A stretch of 64,000 nucleotides of DNA from Viscum album (GCA_963277665.1 OY728147.1:1263927424-1263991423); one strand, 5' to 3'. Shown: positions 10,208 through 22,800, counted from the first letter of the stretch. Translations and numbers: made by a program. Notes: generated by a model not told the origin, from the sequence alone.

Positions 10208-11337
10208 GTAAGGGTTTCTTCATCTCACTTCCATTTTTGTGAGATATTTCGTAATCACTATTATTACTTTGTATGGTGTATGTATACTGCCCATTATTGT
10301 CTCATATCATGAATATCTTTATTTTTATGATATTAAATTTATCATTTGACAATCATTAATTTTGGGTCATACAAATCAATTGATTACAAAGTTGTAAGGG
10401 AATTCTTAACCCGATTTCCATTCTTTGGGTTAACCTTCTACTTTATAATTTATGTGCTATTTAAATTGTTTGTGTGATGGGTTCTGTTTATATTATGTTT
10501 AATTATGTGTATTTACAGAGTATATAAATATTACATCCACTCAATTAAGTCTCACTTCAAGTATATGATGTTTATAAGGGACTTTTCTTCTAAAATCCTC
10601 TTTTAAAATTCTGTTTTATAAGATTCAAAGGCAATGTTTTTATGCTATTGTTTATGTTGTATAATTATGTTTTGGTTATTGGGCATTGTTTATGATGAAG
10701 GGTGGGACCTATATTTCCCTCCAATGCATTTGGTATGATTAAGTTGAAGGTCGGCCGAATGGTTACTCCAAGTGTAACTGCGATGGTTACACAAAGTAAG
10801 GTAGCCGTGAGGGTTACAAATTTTAAGGTAGCCAAGATGGTTACAAGATTATGTAAGTAATGCCCCAATATACCTATATGATTATAATTATGTTTGTGTG
10901 GATCTTGTGTAAATCTCATGTTACACTAAGTAAGATTTTATGGGTGGAAAGCATGTCTTTTGAAAATGTTTTCATACGTCATGCGTATTCATGGACTAAT
11001 GTGATTTTTCCTTCTTTTTCATACCTTAATGAGCTTTTGTGCTCATCCCAAGTTTTTAAATGATTTTTCACAGGTTAATGATGAGTAATACAAGGAAGGA
11101 AGACATGTTAAATGTTGAATAATTGTCAAGGAGTCTTGTTTTTTGATTTAATGTTTTATATTCTGAGGATAATGGAAACTGATTTTATGGTATCCACTAT
11201 GTAACAATGTGTAATGTTATTAATGTTTTGTCTTAATTCTCTAAATATATAAACTTGAAATGATCCTCAATGTATAATGAAGTGTTTTCTTAAATAAATT
11301 CAAGATTATGTATGAAATAAGTGCGGGTCTTTATAGT

Positions 11338-11349
11338 TGGTATCAGAGG
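11338..11349 (+). other. Primer binding site of element B
   Basis: TGGTATCAGAGG matches the initiator tRNA-Met complement in 11 of 12 positions and lies 2 bp after the LTR end. Confidence 0.9.
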
Positions 11350-11449
11350 TCGGTTTAGACAACTTTAGGGATTTAGAGTTCTTGTGAGACACGTGATTAG
11401 TCCCTATATCTATTATTTCAGTTAAATCCTTGTTTTATAACTTTTTTTC

Positions 11450-11451
11450 AG
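11450..11451 (+). promoter_or_regulatory. Putative 3' splice site just upstream of the F-box ATG
   Basis: The T-rich run CTTTTTTTCAG ends at 11451, 21 bp before the ATG. It would allow the long LTR leader to be joined directly to the F-box ORF. No transcript evidence is available here. Confidence 0.45.
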
Positions 11452-11472
11452 GTCAAGTAAAGTCGGTTACGA

Positions 11473-11880
11473 ATGGAAGGAGAAGGATCTCAAACGACAT
11501 TCCTATCTCTTCCTGATGACATGCGTGCAATAATTATTGCAAAGTCATCTTCGGCTGATTGTGAAACTTTTTCTAGCATACAACTCACATGCAAGCAGTT
11601 TTTTGAGATATCAAACACCTCCTCTATACCTCGTTATCATAGTGGATCATGGGTTGTTTTTAGAAAAATACTATTTTCACAATATTCACATAATTTCAAT
11701 AAAGGTAAATATTATCAAGGTATTTTCAAATATTTTACCTTATCACAAGAATTTGAAGCATATTATGATTTTAAAAATGGTGCTGAGGAAGGAGACCCTT
11801 GTGCCACCTATTTATATTTGCTTTTAAACTATAGTCTCACATCACATACTTATGGTATTTTAAAAGGACCAATAATATAA
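11473..11880 (+). CDS. F-box protein (At2g35280/At1g67623-like), captured in element B; ends at an in-frame TAA
   Basis: The 135-residue ORF has an F-box-like start: LSLPDDMRAIIIAKSSS at about residues 12-28, followed by QLTCKQFFEIS (about 38-48), matching the 'LP.DL...I..RVA..S..D......L.CK.F..' pattern of the plant At2g35280/At1g67623 F-box group. Residues around 85-125 ('GIFKYFT...G...GDPCATYLYLLL') fit the Sel1-like 'G...YF...LK.AAE.GH..A.Y...' segment of that group. Family members act as SCF ubiquitin-ligase adaptors that bind SKP1 through the F-box. The ORF is the only one between the LTRs; its ATG follows a T-rich AG acceptor. It stops at 11878-11880, and the same frame continues to 12129. 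I infer host-gene capture; SKP1 binding is untested. Confidence 0.7.
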   Translation: MEGEGSQTTFLSLPDDMRAIIIAKSSSADCETFSSIQLTCKQFFEISNTSSIPRYHSGSWVVFRKILFSQYSHNFNKGKYYQGIFKYFTLSQEFEAYYDFKNGAEEGDPCATYLYLLLNYSLTSHTYGILKGPII

Positions 11881-12129
11881 AGTTTCAACTCAATTTCGGT
11901 CCAACTATTTTATAGAAATCATGTTTTATCAGATGTTTTGGAATTATATGTCATACATGATTATTTTCCAAAACTGTTTTTCTGTGAACACCCATATGAC
12001 CCATGTTGTACGACATGTACTTGGATGGAGGAAGCAAATGATTTTGAAGGATCTCTAAATCATTGTTTTAATGCATGGGACTTCTACCTATGTGAACAAG
12101 ATGATGATGAAACCGAGTGGACACCTTGA
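11881..12129 (+). pseudogene. C-terminal continuation of the F-box ORF after a premature stop
   Basis: The reading frame of the F-box ORF resumes directly after TAA and stays open for 82 codons to a TGA at 12127-12129. It includes a Cys-rich stretch with CCTTCTWME (about 12004-12030) and a C-terminal WDFYLCEQDDDETEW. At1g67623-like proteins end with a similar Cys/Trp-rich acidic tail, so this is probably the natural C-terminus, separated by one nonsense change or expressed by readthrough. An ATG at 11938 could start a 63-residue product, but nothing suggests it does. Confidence 0.55.
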
Positions 12130-12183
12130 TCAAGGTACCCTCACTTGTTTAATAAGTAAATAAAATTGCGAGGACGCAATTTC

Positions 12184-12199
12184 AAGAAGGTGGGGATAA
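12184..12199 (+). other. Polypurine tract of element B
   Basis: AAGAAGGTGGGGATAA lies immediately before the 3' LTR, behind the gypsy-typical 'GCGAGGACGCAATTT' context. Confidence 0.85.
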
Positions 12200-15164
12200 T
12201 GTAACATCCCAAGGTTTTCTAAAAATAAATTGAAAATTCTTGAAATTTTGTTTAAGGTATATATTTATAAGTATCCTTTAAAAATAATTTTATTTCTTCA
12301 ATGTTTTGAATTTCAAGAAACTGTCATCTATAATTGTGTTCAGTATGTTATTTAGAGTCTGATGGAACAAACTTGTTTTTTCTGGTGAATAGTAAAATGC
12401 CCTTATAAATAGTAATATGAATAGTAATATGAATAGTAATATGACCTCATGAATAGTAAATAATAATATTATTTTATTTTCCCATGTCAATAGGATAATG
12501 GGATCTTAATTAATTTTCCAATGTCACATAAAACTAGTTGCACTTAAATATTGTTATTTTTCAAATTAACTGTGAACTTTTTTGAAAATTAAATTAATAA
12601 TATTTAGAAAATTATTTATGAAAAATGGAGTTCATTTTTGAATTCTACACATCGAAAAATGGTTGGGGTAAAGTTTTGGTATTTTTCTGAAACTCTTGAA
12701 TTTTCGGTGAATAGTGAAATACAATAAAATACCGTATAATCAATTTATCGGTAAATATGCACTATTTATGACATCATAAGTGATGAAAGGCCACTTGCCT
12801 AGAACTCACTTGATATTTTCACTAATTAAGGCCACTTTATTTGAGATTATTCATAGTCTTGATAAAAATATTATAATAATAATTAAAATAATCTAAAATA
12901 CCCCCCCTCCTCCACTATAAATATCACCCTCACTCCCCTCTTCCTCCCACACCTCTCAAGCCTTGAGCATTGTCTAATTTCTGCCAAATTCCCTCCACAA
13001 TCTTCTTCCCCACGTCCTAGAGCTTCTGGTCTCACCAAAAGACCAAAATCAAAGCCCTTAAGAAGGATCTCAAGGAGAAGAGATCAAGAGGTAAACATCC
13101 TCTTTCATTTTCATTCTTTTCTTCCATTTTATGTTATTCTCTTCCTTTCCCTTTGTCTTTTGTTGGGATATTTCATTAAATATTTCCCCTTACTGTCCAA
13201 ATTTTGTATGATTGATGAGATATTCCATTCCTCTCATCAATCTTGTTTTTATGAAATTTTAAGAGGCGCCGTTAGGCTGCCGAATGTTTTGTAGGAAATT
13301 TCTCATGTTTTATTTATTTCATGATTCCTTCCTCCTCTTTCTTCACCCCTATTATCCAAGAGGCATGACATCTCCAGAATCATGTATATTCTGGATGTTT
13401 TCATGTTTACGGAAAATTACAAATCATTATTCCTCTCCTCTCTCACTTATTTAATGAATCAAAAAACATTGTCCATTTGTGTCGAATTACCGATATCGTG
13501 GACGATGTATTTTCAATTTCCATTAATTATTTCATGTCTGGTCATGAAACCATTGATATGGTTGAAAAAGGTTATAATATATTTTTTATGAATCTTATAA
13601 GGTTCTGGAATTATTTTGTACTCATGATTCAAATTTATTAGACTAAATGAGGTTGTAATTATCAAGGAACCAATTAAATGATCTAAACGAACATAATTAA
13701 TGTTTTAACTTATAAATCATCATCATATAAAGCATCAAAGTGATAAATGGTTTCATTTATGGTACTGTAAATATGTAAATACTACTCCATTCTAATTCTG
13801 GAGTTTCACTTCCAATCAACAAGAACGATTCATCATGAACCGATTGTGAAAATCACAAAAGAACTCACCCAAAATAATGCAAGGAACCAAATACTAACAA
13901 ATAAGGGATGAAATGAGGTTATGAAATGAACATATAAGATGTTATAAACATTAACATGTTTCTGTAAAATACTAATAAAACCCTTTTGACCATTATACAG
14001 GAGGTTTAAACAATTTTTAAGTAAGACAAGCCCAAGGTAAGGGTTTCTTCATCTCACTTCCATTTTTGTAAGATATTTCGTAATCACTATTATTACATTG
14101 TATGGTGTATGTATACTGCCCATTATTGTCTCATATCATGAATATCTGTATTTTTATGATATTCAATTTATCATTTGACAATCATTAATTTTGGGTCATA
14201 CAAATCAATTGATTACAAAGTTGTAAGGGAATTCTTAACACGATTTCCATTCTTTGGGTTAACCTTCTACTTTATAATTTATGTGCTATTTAAATTGTTT
14301 GTGTGATGGGTTCTGTTTATATTATGTTTAATTATGTGTATTTACAGAGTATATACATATTCCATCCACTCAATTAAGTCTCACTTCAAGTATATGATGT
14401 TTATAAGGGACTTTTCTTCTAAAATCGTCTTTTAAAATTCTGTTTTATAAGATTCAAAGGCAATGTTTTTATGCTATTGTTTATGTTGTATGATTATGTT
14501 TTGGTTACTGGGAATTGTTTATGATGAAGGGTGGGACCTATATTTCCCTCCAATGCATTGGGTATGATTAAGTTGTAGGTCGGCCGTATGGTTACTCCAA
14601 GTGTAACTGCGATGGTTACAGAAAGTAAGGTAGCCGTGAGGGTTACAAATTTTAAGGTAGCCAAGATGGTTACAAGATTATGTAAGTAATGCCCCAATAT
14701 ACCTATATGATTATAATTATGTTTGTGTGGATCTTGTGTAAATCTCATGTTACGCTAAGTAAGATTTTATGGGTGGAAAGCATGTCTTTTGAAAATGTTT
14801 TCATACGTCATGCGTATTCATGGACTAATGTGATTTTTCCTTCTTTTTCATACCTTACTGAGCTTTTGTGCTCATCCCAAGTTTTTAAATGATTTTTCAC
14901 AGGTTAATGATGAGTAATACAAGGAAGGAAGACGTGTTAAATGTTGAAGAATTGTCAAGGAGTCTTGTTTTGTGATTTAATGTTTTATATTCTGAGGATA
15001 ATGGAAACTGATTTTATGGTATCCACTATGTAACAATGTGTAATGTTATGAATGTTTTGTCTTAATTCTCTAAAGATCTAAACATGAAAAGATCCTCAAT
15101 GTATAATGAAGTGTTTTCTTAAATAAATTCAAGATTATGTATGAAATAAGTGCGGGTCCTTATA
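12200..15164 (+). repeat. 3' LTR of element B
   Basis: Near-copy of 8382-11335, starting TGTAACATCCC and ending CCTTATA before the ACAAC duplication. TATA box at 12916-12923, donor-like GTAAAC at 13091, 36-nt block at 14001-14036 with intact TTATACAG, and conserved palindrome block at 14530-14562. Confidence 0.9.
14001..14036 (+). other. Conserved 36-nt exon-like block, 3' LTR of B
   Basis: Flanked by TTATACAG and GTAAGGG; same length as all other copies. The AG of the 3' splice signal is intact and cleaner than in the 5' LTR of B (TTATATAG). Confidence 0.55.
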
Positions 15165-15569
15165 ACAACGGCGAGATTATATCAAAATAAAGTAAGTATT
15201 TCTTCTAATTAAAATTATTAGAGAAATGATCTTGAAAACCAAAAATGATGTCCTAGTTCCCATATATCTGATGAATCAGATGATACCTTAGATCATCACA
15301 AATTTATGGATTTGTGATTGTTGGTGTTTTAATTTCCATGTTCTCTACCACTCTCCATCAAAACATGATGGTTAGATTTCTCTTCCATATCCATATTTTC
15401 ACCTATGTTCTCCTACATGGAAACCCAGTGCTGATTTAATTTGGGTAACCGTTACGTTTCATACTTTAGTATTTAAAGTTACGTTTTGGTATTTCATTTT
15501 ACGATGTGGGTTTCTATGAATAGTAAACAATTTATAACCTCGACGAATTTCGAGGGCGAAATTCATTTT
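15165..15569 (+). other. 3' interior remnant of element A
   Basis: Begins with the right ACAAC duplication of element B and runs to A's purine tract. No coding potential is seen. It holds one GAATAGTAA motif (about 15518) and the gypsy-typical 'CGAATTTCGAGGGCGAAATT' just before the tract. Confidence 0.7.
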
Positions 15570-15582
15570 AAGAGGGGTAGAA
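15570..15582 (+). other. Polypurine tract of element A
   Basis: AAGAGGGGTAGAA ends directly at the TGTAAC start of the 3' LTR. Element C has the related form on the minus strand. Confidence 0.8.
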
Positions 15583-17416
15583 TGTAACAACTCGAGATTT
15601 TATAAGATATATTCATTTTAATTTCTTTCATATCTTCTGTTGTACGATACACCAAGATTATATTGCACTATACGCAACACCGTATTAGCTTGTAGTATAA
15701 GCAACACTATTCTTAGATTGTGTTACACACAATTTCAAGTTCGTTTGATAATAGTCATTCTACGCCACATTGAGTGTATATATATATATATTCAATGTAT
15801 AAATGAAAAATGGTTGGATTCTGTTATAACGAAATAAAAAATGAGTCTTGCACAACACGCAACCCTGACTTGGCTTGCATTACACACAATCATGACCTTC
15901 CTCAATTGCGTGTGTTGTACTCAATACCGGGTTTTAGTAAACAACGATATATTAATAAAATATTATTAAAACTAGCCGTTATGAATAGTAATACCCACTT
16001 TTTGAAATTTAATAAATTTTATCGTTAAAAATGGACTTCATTTTTGGATTCTGAATATCGAAATTAGCCTAGGGTGAAATTTGGTATTTTTCTGAAAACA
16101 TTCGATTTTTGATGAATAGTGAAAACAGTAGGTTACTATTTAAAAAACCGAATTTTTATTTAAATAATTATTTATTTAATTTCATTTCATTTTAGGTCAA
16201 AATTGATATATAATACCTATATAATTTCAAAGTAATTCATTGGAGTCATTTTATAATAATTTTAGATATATGAAAATTTTGTTGAACTTTTCATCGTCTT
16301 TTACCCACCTCCTAGAAGAATTTGCAAATTTACATAAAACATAATTTTACCGCTTCTATGAATGGAATTTCAAAAATCCAAGAGACACTTTTGATGTTAG
16401 TAAGTAAAATGTGATTCAACGAGATGAAAATAATTTTTGGTGAATAGTAACTGTTTACTTTTTTTTACCACAGTTAAAATTTAATAGTGTAATTAAGGGT
16501 AAAAATGATATTATTATTACCCTAACACATGTCCTAATTCTATTGTATAAGTGTAATTAGACCAAAAACAACCTCAGGAATAAAATATGACCATTTAGGC
16601 CCACTTGTATTAGATTAGGACATTTAATATTAATTTATTTAAAGAAGGGTTAAAATAGTTAAAATCATAGTTTAATAAGTAAATCATTTTTAAAATAGGG
16701 TTATACATAAGTTAAATTCGACTATAAATATTCATTAGAAATCTAAAAATATTTCACACATAATGATATTTTATTTAAAAATTTTAGACATTAAATAATT
16801 TAATTTATTTATGACACAATGACGATGTAGTAATTTTCTTATTAATGAAATATTGAAATAATTGATGTTATAAATACCCAAATAAATGTAATTTGAAACT
16901 TTTTATAAATTACACTAATTTTCTAGGTTATTATGAAAATTTATTATTGATTTAATTTACTTTTTTCGAACTAATAATTCTATTATGATTTAAAAAAAAC
17001 AATTACCAAATTGTGTCAAAATTGACATTAGATAGTTTTTAAAACAAATATTATATTATTAATTGTTATTTTATTCATAAAAATATAAGGATTGGAATAA
17101 TGACTTAGATAATGTCATATATATTAATAATTAACAACATAGGGTTCTTTTGTCTTGTTATAGTATGTTTCTAAACCTTATAGTGTAAGAAAATAAGAAG
17201 AAACGGTAAAAGTTAAATTATTTAACTTAATATTAAATCTAAATGATAAGGTTAAAATAATTTCCTAAACATTTCCAAATTCTATTTTATGAGAGTCTTT
17301 CGACCCATACCCATCTTAGCTTTGAAATAAATCAATTTTGAGCTATTAAAAACCGAATATGACTTTATAATAAGATAATATTTTTAGTTTTTCCAAAAGG
17401 TTCCCCTCTCCTCCCT

Positions 17417-17424
17417 TATAAAAG
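17417..17424 (+). promoter_or_regulatory. TATA box in the 3' LTR of element A
   Basis: TATAAAAG in 'CTCCCTTATAAAAGGGAACC', itself a partial palindrome. The 5' LTR copy has decayed to TTATTAAA, while element C keeps TATAAAAG. Confidence 0.65.
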
Positions 17425-18485
17425 GGAACCTCCTCCCTCTCTTCCTCACACCACATTGAGCCTTCAAGCTCTGCCAAGCCCTGACAAATTCTCTTATCTA
17501 CTTCCTTAGAAACATCCTAGAGGTCTTGGAATTCTTCATAGACCAATTTTAGTGCCCAAAGAGGAGGTCTCAAAGAGGCACTTCAAAGAAGAGGTAATGT
17601 TCGTTACCGATTCTTTCAACTTTATTTCTTCTTCTACTTCTTCTTATTTAGTTGTTTCATTATGAAGTAATAAAATCAGTTTCACTCATATACTGATATG
17701 TTATTATAAGTATTAAACATCCCTATTTAACCATCTATCCATCCTACGAAAAACAAAATCACCGCGCGTGAGTACGTACGGAATGTCGTCTCCACACCAT
17801 GGTGTAATCTGTTTTTCCAACACCACCTAACTTGGATGGGTGTAATGGTGTAAAGAATAACTATACATAGTTATTATAACATCATACTGATTTTCATATA
17901 TTGTATCATCCACTCCAATTCAATTCAATAAATATGGAAACGATATCATCGCTCTTGCGTACGTACATACTACCGTCTCCACGAAGCGATGAGATTAATT
18001 CTCCATGTTAACCATACATGAATGATAATAAAGTTTATATAATAAATTATAAGAAATATATGAAATAATAATTCTGATGGATTTATGTATATATATATAT
18101 ATATGTATGTCATCTATTTAGTTTCATTCAATTCAATAAGGAAACAAAATCAACGTTCATGCGTACGTACGACCTACTATCTCCACAAACGGTGTATTTC
18201 ATTCCATTTATCGATCTATAATATATATGTATATGATGAATATATATTATATATAAATCATGTTTTACATTCTAGAATTATGTAAATCAGGATATAAGTA
18301 ATAATATCAATAATGACAGGTCGAAACACATACGATCCATGAAATGATTTTACTCAAAACACTACTTTAACATGGAATTTACAAAAGAACGGGTAATATA
18401 AAGTCATAAGTGAAACATATATGACATAATAATAATTAATATGATTATTTAATAAGTCAATGACATTATTTAAATCATTATACAT

Positions 18486-18521
18486 GAGGTTCATATCCAT
18501 ACGAAGCATATCAGACCTAAG
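18486..18521 (+). other. 36-nt exon-like block, 3' LTR of A, with lost acceptor
   Basis: The block keeps its 36-nt length and its GTAAGG donor, but the upstream splice signal reads TATACAT instead of TATACAG. Confidence 0.5.
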
Positions 18522-19808
18522 GTAAGGGGTAACTATTCCAATCTCGTTCTTATCCGAGATTGTTATTCGTAAGTATTTTCAGGGGTTATATTTATCTTCC
18601 ATGTGTCCGTTTTCTAAAAATGATTTCATGTATGTTTAAAGTCCTCTTTACCCATTTTTGACTTTTACAACATGGTATGTATTAAATCATTCTTTTACAA
18701 GGTACTTTTTGACTTTTCTGGCAAAAGTACGAGACGAATGTTTTTTTAACTTATACAGCATGAAGGAATTTTTTAGGTTTTATAAAGCCTTATTTTCATG
18801 AAGATTCCTCCAAATTATTTCATGATTATTTTCAACAAAATCATTTTTTTTTTAAATTTAATGGCATTTTGTGAATAGAAAATGATTTTTAAGATGAAAG
18901 GATATTTCCCTCAAGAATTCATTTCAAGTGCTTTATCAAAACCATTTTCCATCTATGATGACATTATTCCATATGTGTATGTTTCAAATATAATGTATCT
19001 ATGATTTATATGGTTTCACTTTTCTTATTATGAAATTATATCCATTTATTTTATATGGATTATGGGATGATGGGATGATGTTTATGAAACCCATTTTATT
19101 CTTTGGGTTATTATGAATGATGTATGTTTATTTTGTGGCACAAGTAAGAATGATTTAATTATGAGATCGGTGGGACCTATATCTCCCTCCAATGCATTGG
19201 GTAAAGATTTATATCTCATGAGATAGAAATGGAAGAAAGGGTAAGTTAATCCGGCTCAGTGTTACATGACTGAAACGAGGAGTGAACTCGATTCAAAAAG
19301 GGACTTTGTCCACTAAGATTGTCTTGGAAGCAATGCCTTGGCTACTATGGAAATCATAACAAGTGCTGAATGGTTGCCACAATTACATGATTTATTCCCA
19401 TTATAGTTTATCATGGTTGACGTTCCATTATGATATATGTCTTACGTACTTCAATGATATATTTCTTTGCTCAAGATTTTGATGTTTAAATTTCAAGTTC
19501 ATGTTTTTGCTTTCAAATGTTTATGGATTGTTTTATGTTCCCTATATTGGCCCTTGCTGAGCATATGAGCTCACCCTTTTTCAGATTTATTTTCCCTAGG
19601 AAATAATGAAAGTTTTTAGGTAAGGAAATAAAAAGGGTAATATCATTATGGGATTTGTTGAAGATATTTCAACATGATTAGACGTTTATATTCTGAGTTT
19701 CCAAAGACACTAAACTATTACGGTCCTTATGTGTCTGTTTTTGTTATGTATTAAGTATTCCGCAAAAGTAATGTAATGTCCATCTACATAAATCTTCACG
19801 TCTCTACA

Positions 19809-19813
19809 ATTCC
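19809..19813. other. Target site duplication of element A, right copy (ATTCC)
   Basis: Exact repeat of 2969-2973, directly after the CTCTACA end of the right LTR. Confidence 0.85.
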
Positions 19814-22800
19814 GACAACCTTTCAATAAATATGGATGGAAGAAGTGGATGGCCCTTTGTTCTGACTCGTAATTAAAAAAAATTACCTTTTATTTTTTTT
19901 ATTTTTTCCAATAACTGTAAAAAATATCCTTTGATATGACCCAGTGTACCCTAGTAGATAACATAATAATGGACCCACTTTGAGAGGGTTCATTATTGAA
20001 TTTTGTAGAGATCGTATCTAGATTCACATTACAAGTGAAAATGTACATCTAACCCTATGGGGATTATAAAAAGTGACTATGGGTTATTGCGTTTTCTGTA
20101 ATTAGAATTTTGTTTATGATTTAATTATTCATTTTAATGTATTATAGATACCTATATTCACTTCTTATATTCCAAATTCTTATATTTTACTGATTATATA
20201 AAGAAATGTGAGATGACTAGATCTGCTTCTTCAAACATGTTTTTTTGATCCTATCAAGACATTTATAGGATACATATTGTATGTGATGGTATAATTATAT
20301 ATGAAAATTACCTCTTGTGATCAAGATATTAAGCCATGTGATCAATGATTAAGACTATGAGATTCAGAAATGTGTCAAAATGGGATTCCCATTAGTCTAA
20401 GGGTCTCTAGTATTACATTATTGAAAAGGATCCATCTTTTTGGGGTAGAGGATAATGAACATGATTTTTATATTCATAATGGATATTATTTTAAGATGCA
20501 TATGCCACCGCTAGGATCAATTTAGTTCAACACGATGAAATTAATTATACCTAATCATGATTCCCATTATTTTTAACTTCTATTTATTTGGTATGGTAAC
20601 ATGGGGATTATTTTTATTCATTTTTTTCTTGGTATCATGGGAAAAATCCTTAATGCATTCATTATGCTTGGAGTTTGGAGAGATGTCCAATATTCCAAAT
20701 ATATAGCTATGGAGACATTAATTACGTGTTGTAATCTATTTGTGCTAGAGGATTATGGATACTTATATTAATCCACAAGACCCTATATTTATATGTATTC
20801 TCAGTCATCTCAATGTAATTAGAGATGCTGAATAACTTTCTAATAACGGTATGGTCAATGAGGTTCTAAGACCCGAGCATCGACATTGGTTTATTGACAT
20901 GTCTATTTATTTTCAGTAAAATTTCTTATTTATGTTGATCATGTCATAGGCACATATCACTAGGTAGCTTTTATATAATAAGGCTATATTGGTTTCACCC
21001 TATTTAGTTTTATACTCACACCATTATTGTGCCGCTATTTCATTGTGCTACCCCATTAGTCATTAACGTTGTTGAAGGAATAAGTTTTGAGGAGGTAAGG
21101 GTTTGATCACATAGGATAGATCAGATGAGTATATGGATCAAGGGATGTAGTATGTTTCATAATTTCATTAAATCCATTACATTTATATTTTTTTTATGAA
21201 AATAAATATTTTATTGCATTGGATTGTTATTTAGTGTACACATCCTATATTCTATATGTCAGTATTTAATTTTGTTCTTACATTTTCAATTTATTTAATC
21301 CTTTTTCATACAATGCTATGTTTTTTGATTGGTTGTTTTTTATGATTAAGCAATATGATCTCGAGAAATAGTTTCCCCACTCCGTATTTAGACCCCCACT
21401 ACAAGTCGGTAGCCTCTATAGAATAAGGGGTTGTTCCTGATGCCTTCTTAATAATTGAATTGGGGAACTAGTTAGGTTGTCAATGTGTCAAGATATTACA
21501 CCAACCTTATGTAGTATAGAACATAAATAATATACATTGCATATATTTACATTCCTTGTAGACCATGGGATTCACCACTTTTCCTTCATGGAAACTGGAC
21601 CATAGTTTTTTTATATTAAGGAAATGCACTTTAGGACTGATGGATTTGGAGTATTAAGGTCATATCACATTAGCCTGGATATAAAGATATAGTACATGTC
21701 ATTAGGGGAAGAAAATAAAAATATGAATTGAGATCCCAGTTGATACCTGCATTGAAATTTTAGAAATTAGTATTTAGATTATGGCAATTATTCACAATCT
21801 TGATGGTGAGGATGTCTATAAAAAATACAACTAATAAAAAACCTAATATGAATGAAAGATTTATGTTACTATATACTACCTCATAGAGGGGATTCGTATA
21901 ATTTATGGTCATAATGATTATACCAGAAGGGATATTATTCAGGGTTACATAACTTTGAAAATCTTTTTTTAAAAGTTACATTGCCTCTATGTATAAATGG
22001 GAATATTGAAATTTAGTGAATGAGTAATACCATCAGAAAGTGGAGGTAATGGTCACACATAATTGGGACTAGGATAAGTGATCTTGTAAAAACTATGTAT
22101 CCCATATAGGGGAATAATATAAAACATAGTTTTCAAGGAATTTTTATATAGAGATCTAACTTGTTCTTAGAAAAGGGGTACAAATTACGTGTTTTTAACC
22201 AAAAAAAATATATGGTTGGGACTAGGAATAACTGTATAGACCACACTATAGCTCTTATGAGGTAAGAATAATGAAAAATGTTTTTTATGAATGATTCCAA
22301 AGGATAATATATCCAGAATTGATGGGGAATAATCTTAGGTTAGGACCCATATAATAAGTAAATTTTAAATCATGTGATGGGTACAATACTATATAATTTT
22401 TTTCATATGGAATGGGAATTGAATCAAATTTTTAACATTATACAGTGATTATGAGTTGTCTGGTTAATTTCTAATGACTTATATGTTTAATCAATGGGAA
22501 TGTGGTATTATATATATTTTTAAGGTAAATGTAAATCCTAATTTACATAGAGATCACAATTCTACAAAAACAACCTCAAAGGGGAATATAAAAACATTAA
22601 TTTCATGGTATATACATCAACAGAGTGAATAATTTGATCAAGGTAACCTGAAAAATGGGGGATTTATTTTGATTCTCTATTAAATATGAAGCTCAATTGT
22701 TTGTATGCATCAAACCATAAATTAGAATGAGAGAGGGGAACCAACATGCAGTGGTGAATAGGACATGGGATCCTTAAATCAATACAGCTCACATCATATG

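Larger units (their letters stand above)
8382..11335 (+). repeat. 5' LTR of element B
   Basis: It starts TGTAACATCCC and ends CTTTATA just before the primer site. It contains four GAATAGTAA motifs (8568-8630), a TATAAATA box, a donor-like AAGAG|GTAAAC at 9261, a 36-nt exon-like block (10172-10207), a conserved palindrome block (10701-10733), repeated ATGGTTAC motifs (about 10755-10850) and TTTTTCACAG at 11073. Several small ORFs inside (for example 9475-9762) recur only because the LTR is duplicated; they show no domain. Confidence 0.9.
8382..15164 (+). mobile_element. Element B: young non-autonomous LTR retrotransposon carrying an F-box gene
   Basis: Two near-identical LTRs (2,954 and 2,965 bp, roughly 95-97% alike by eye) flank an 864-bp interior. 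The interior has a primer binding site, one F-box ORF and a purine tract, but no gag, protease, RT or integrase. The 5-bp duplication ACAAC marks both ends and shows insertion into the interior of element A. Long LTRs around a short interior are typical of LARD-type elements. It must have been mobilised in trans, most plausibly by a relative such as element D's or C's family. Confidence 0.9.
2974..19808 (+). mobile_element. LTR retrotransposon A (gypsy, gag-only remnant), host of element B
   Basis: Two long LTRs begin TGTAACAACYYGAG and end TCTCTACA. The flanking 5-bp direct repeat ATTCC at 2969-2973 and 19809-19813 is perfect, which proves both ends. Behind the left LTR is an initiator-Met primer site, and before the right LTR a purine tract. 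Without the nested element B, the interior is only about 2.2 kb and retains a broken gag zinc-knuckle segment but no pol. Its LTRs resemble those of element C, so A is probably a non-autonomous or deleted member of C's Tekay-like family. Confidence 0.9.
15583..19808 (+). repeat. 3' LTR of element A (4,226 bp)
   Basis: It keeps the roughly 640 bp (about 15738-16376) missing from the 5' LTR; that stretch is also present in the LTR of element C, so it is ancestral. It contains an intact TATA box, a donor-like GTAATG at 17594, CpG-rich cores near 17765, 17955 and 18160, the 36-nt block at 18486-18521 whose upstream AG is mutated (CAT), and the conserved block at 19170-19200. Confidence 0.9.

Noticed and set aside
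10665..11063. Paired ORFs repeated at 14494-14892
   Set aside because: They are present twice only because they lie in the duplicated LTRs of element B. The reading follows repeated GGTTAC words and has no domain.
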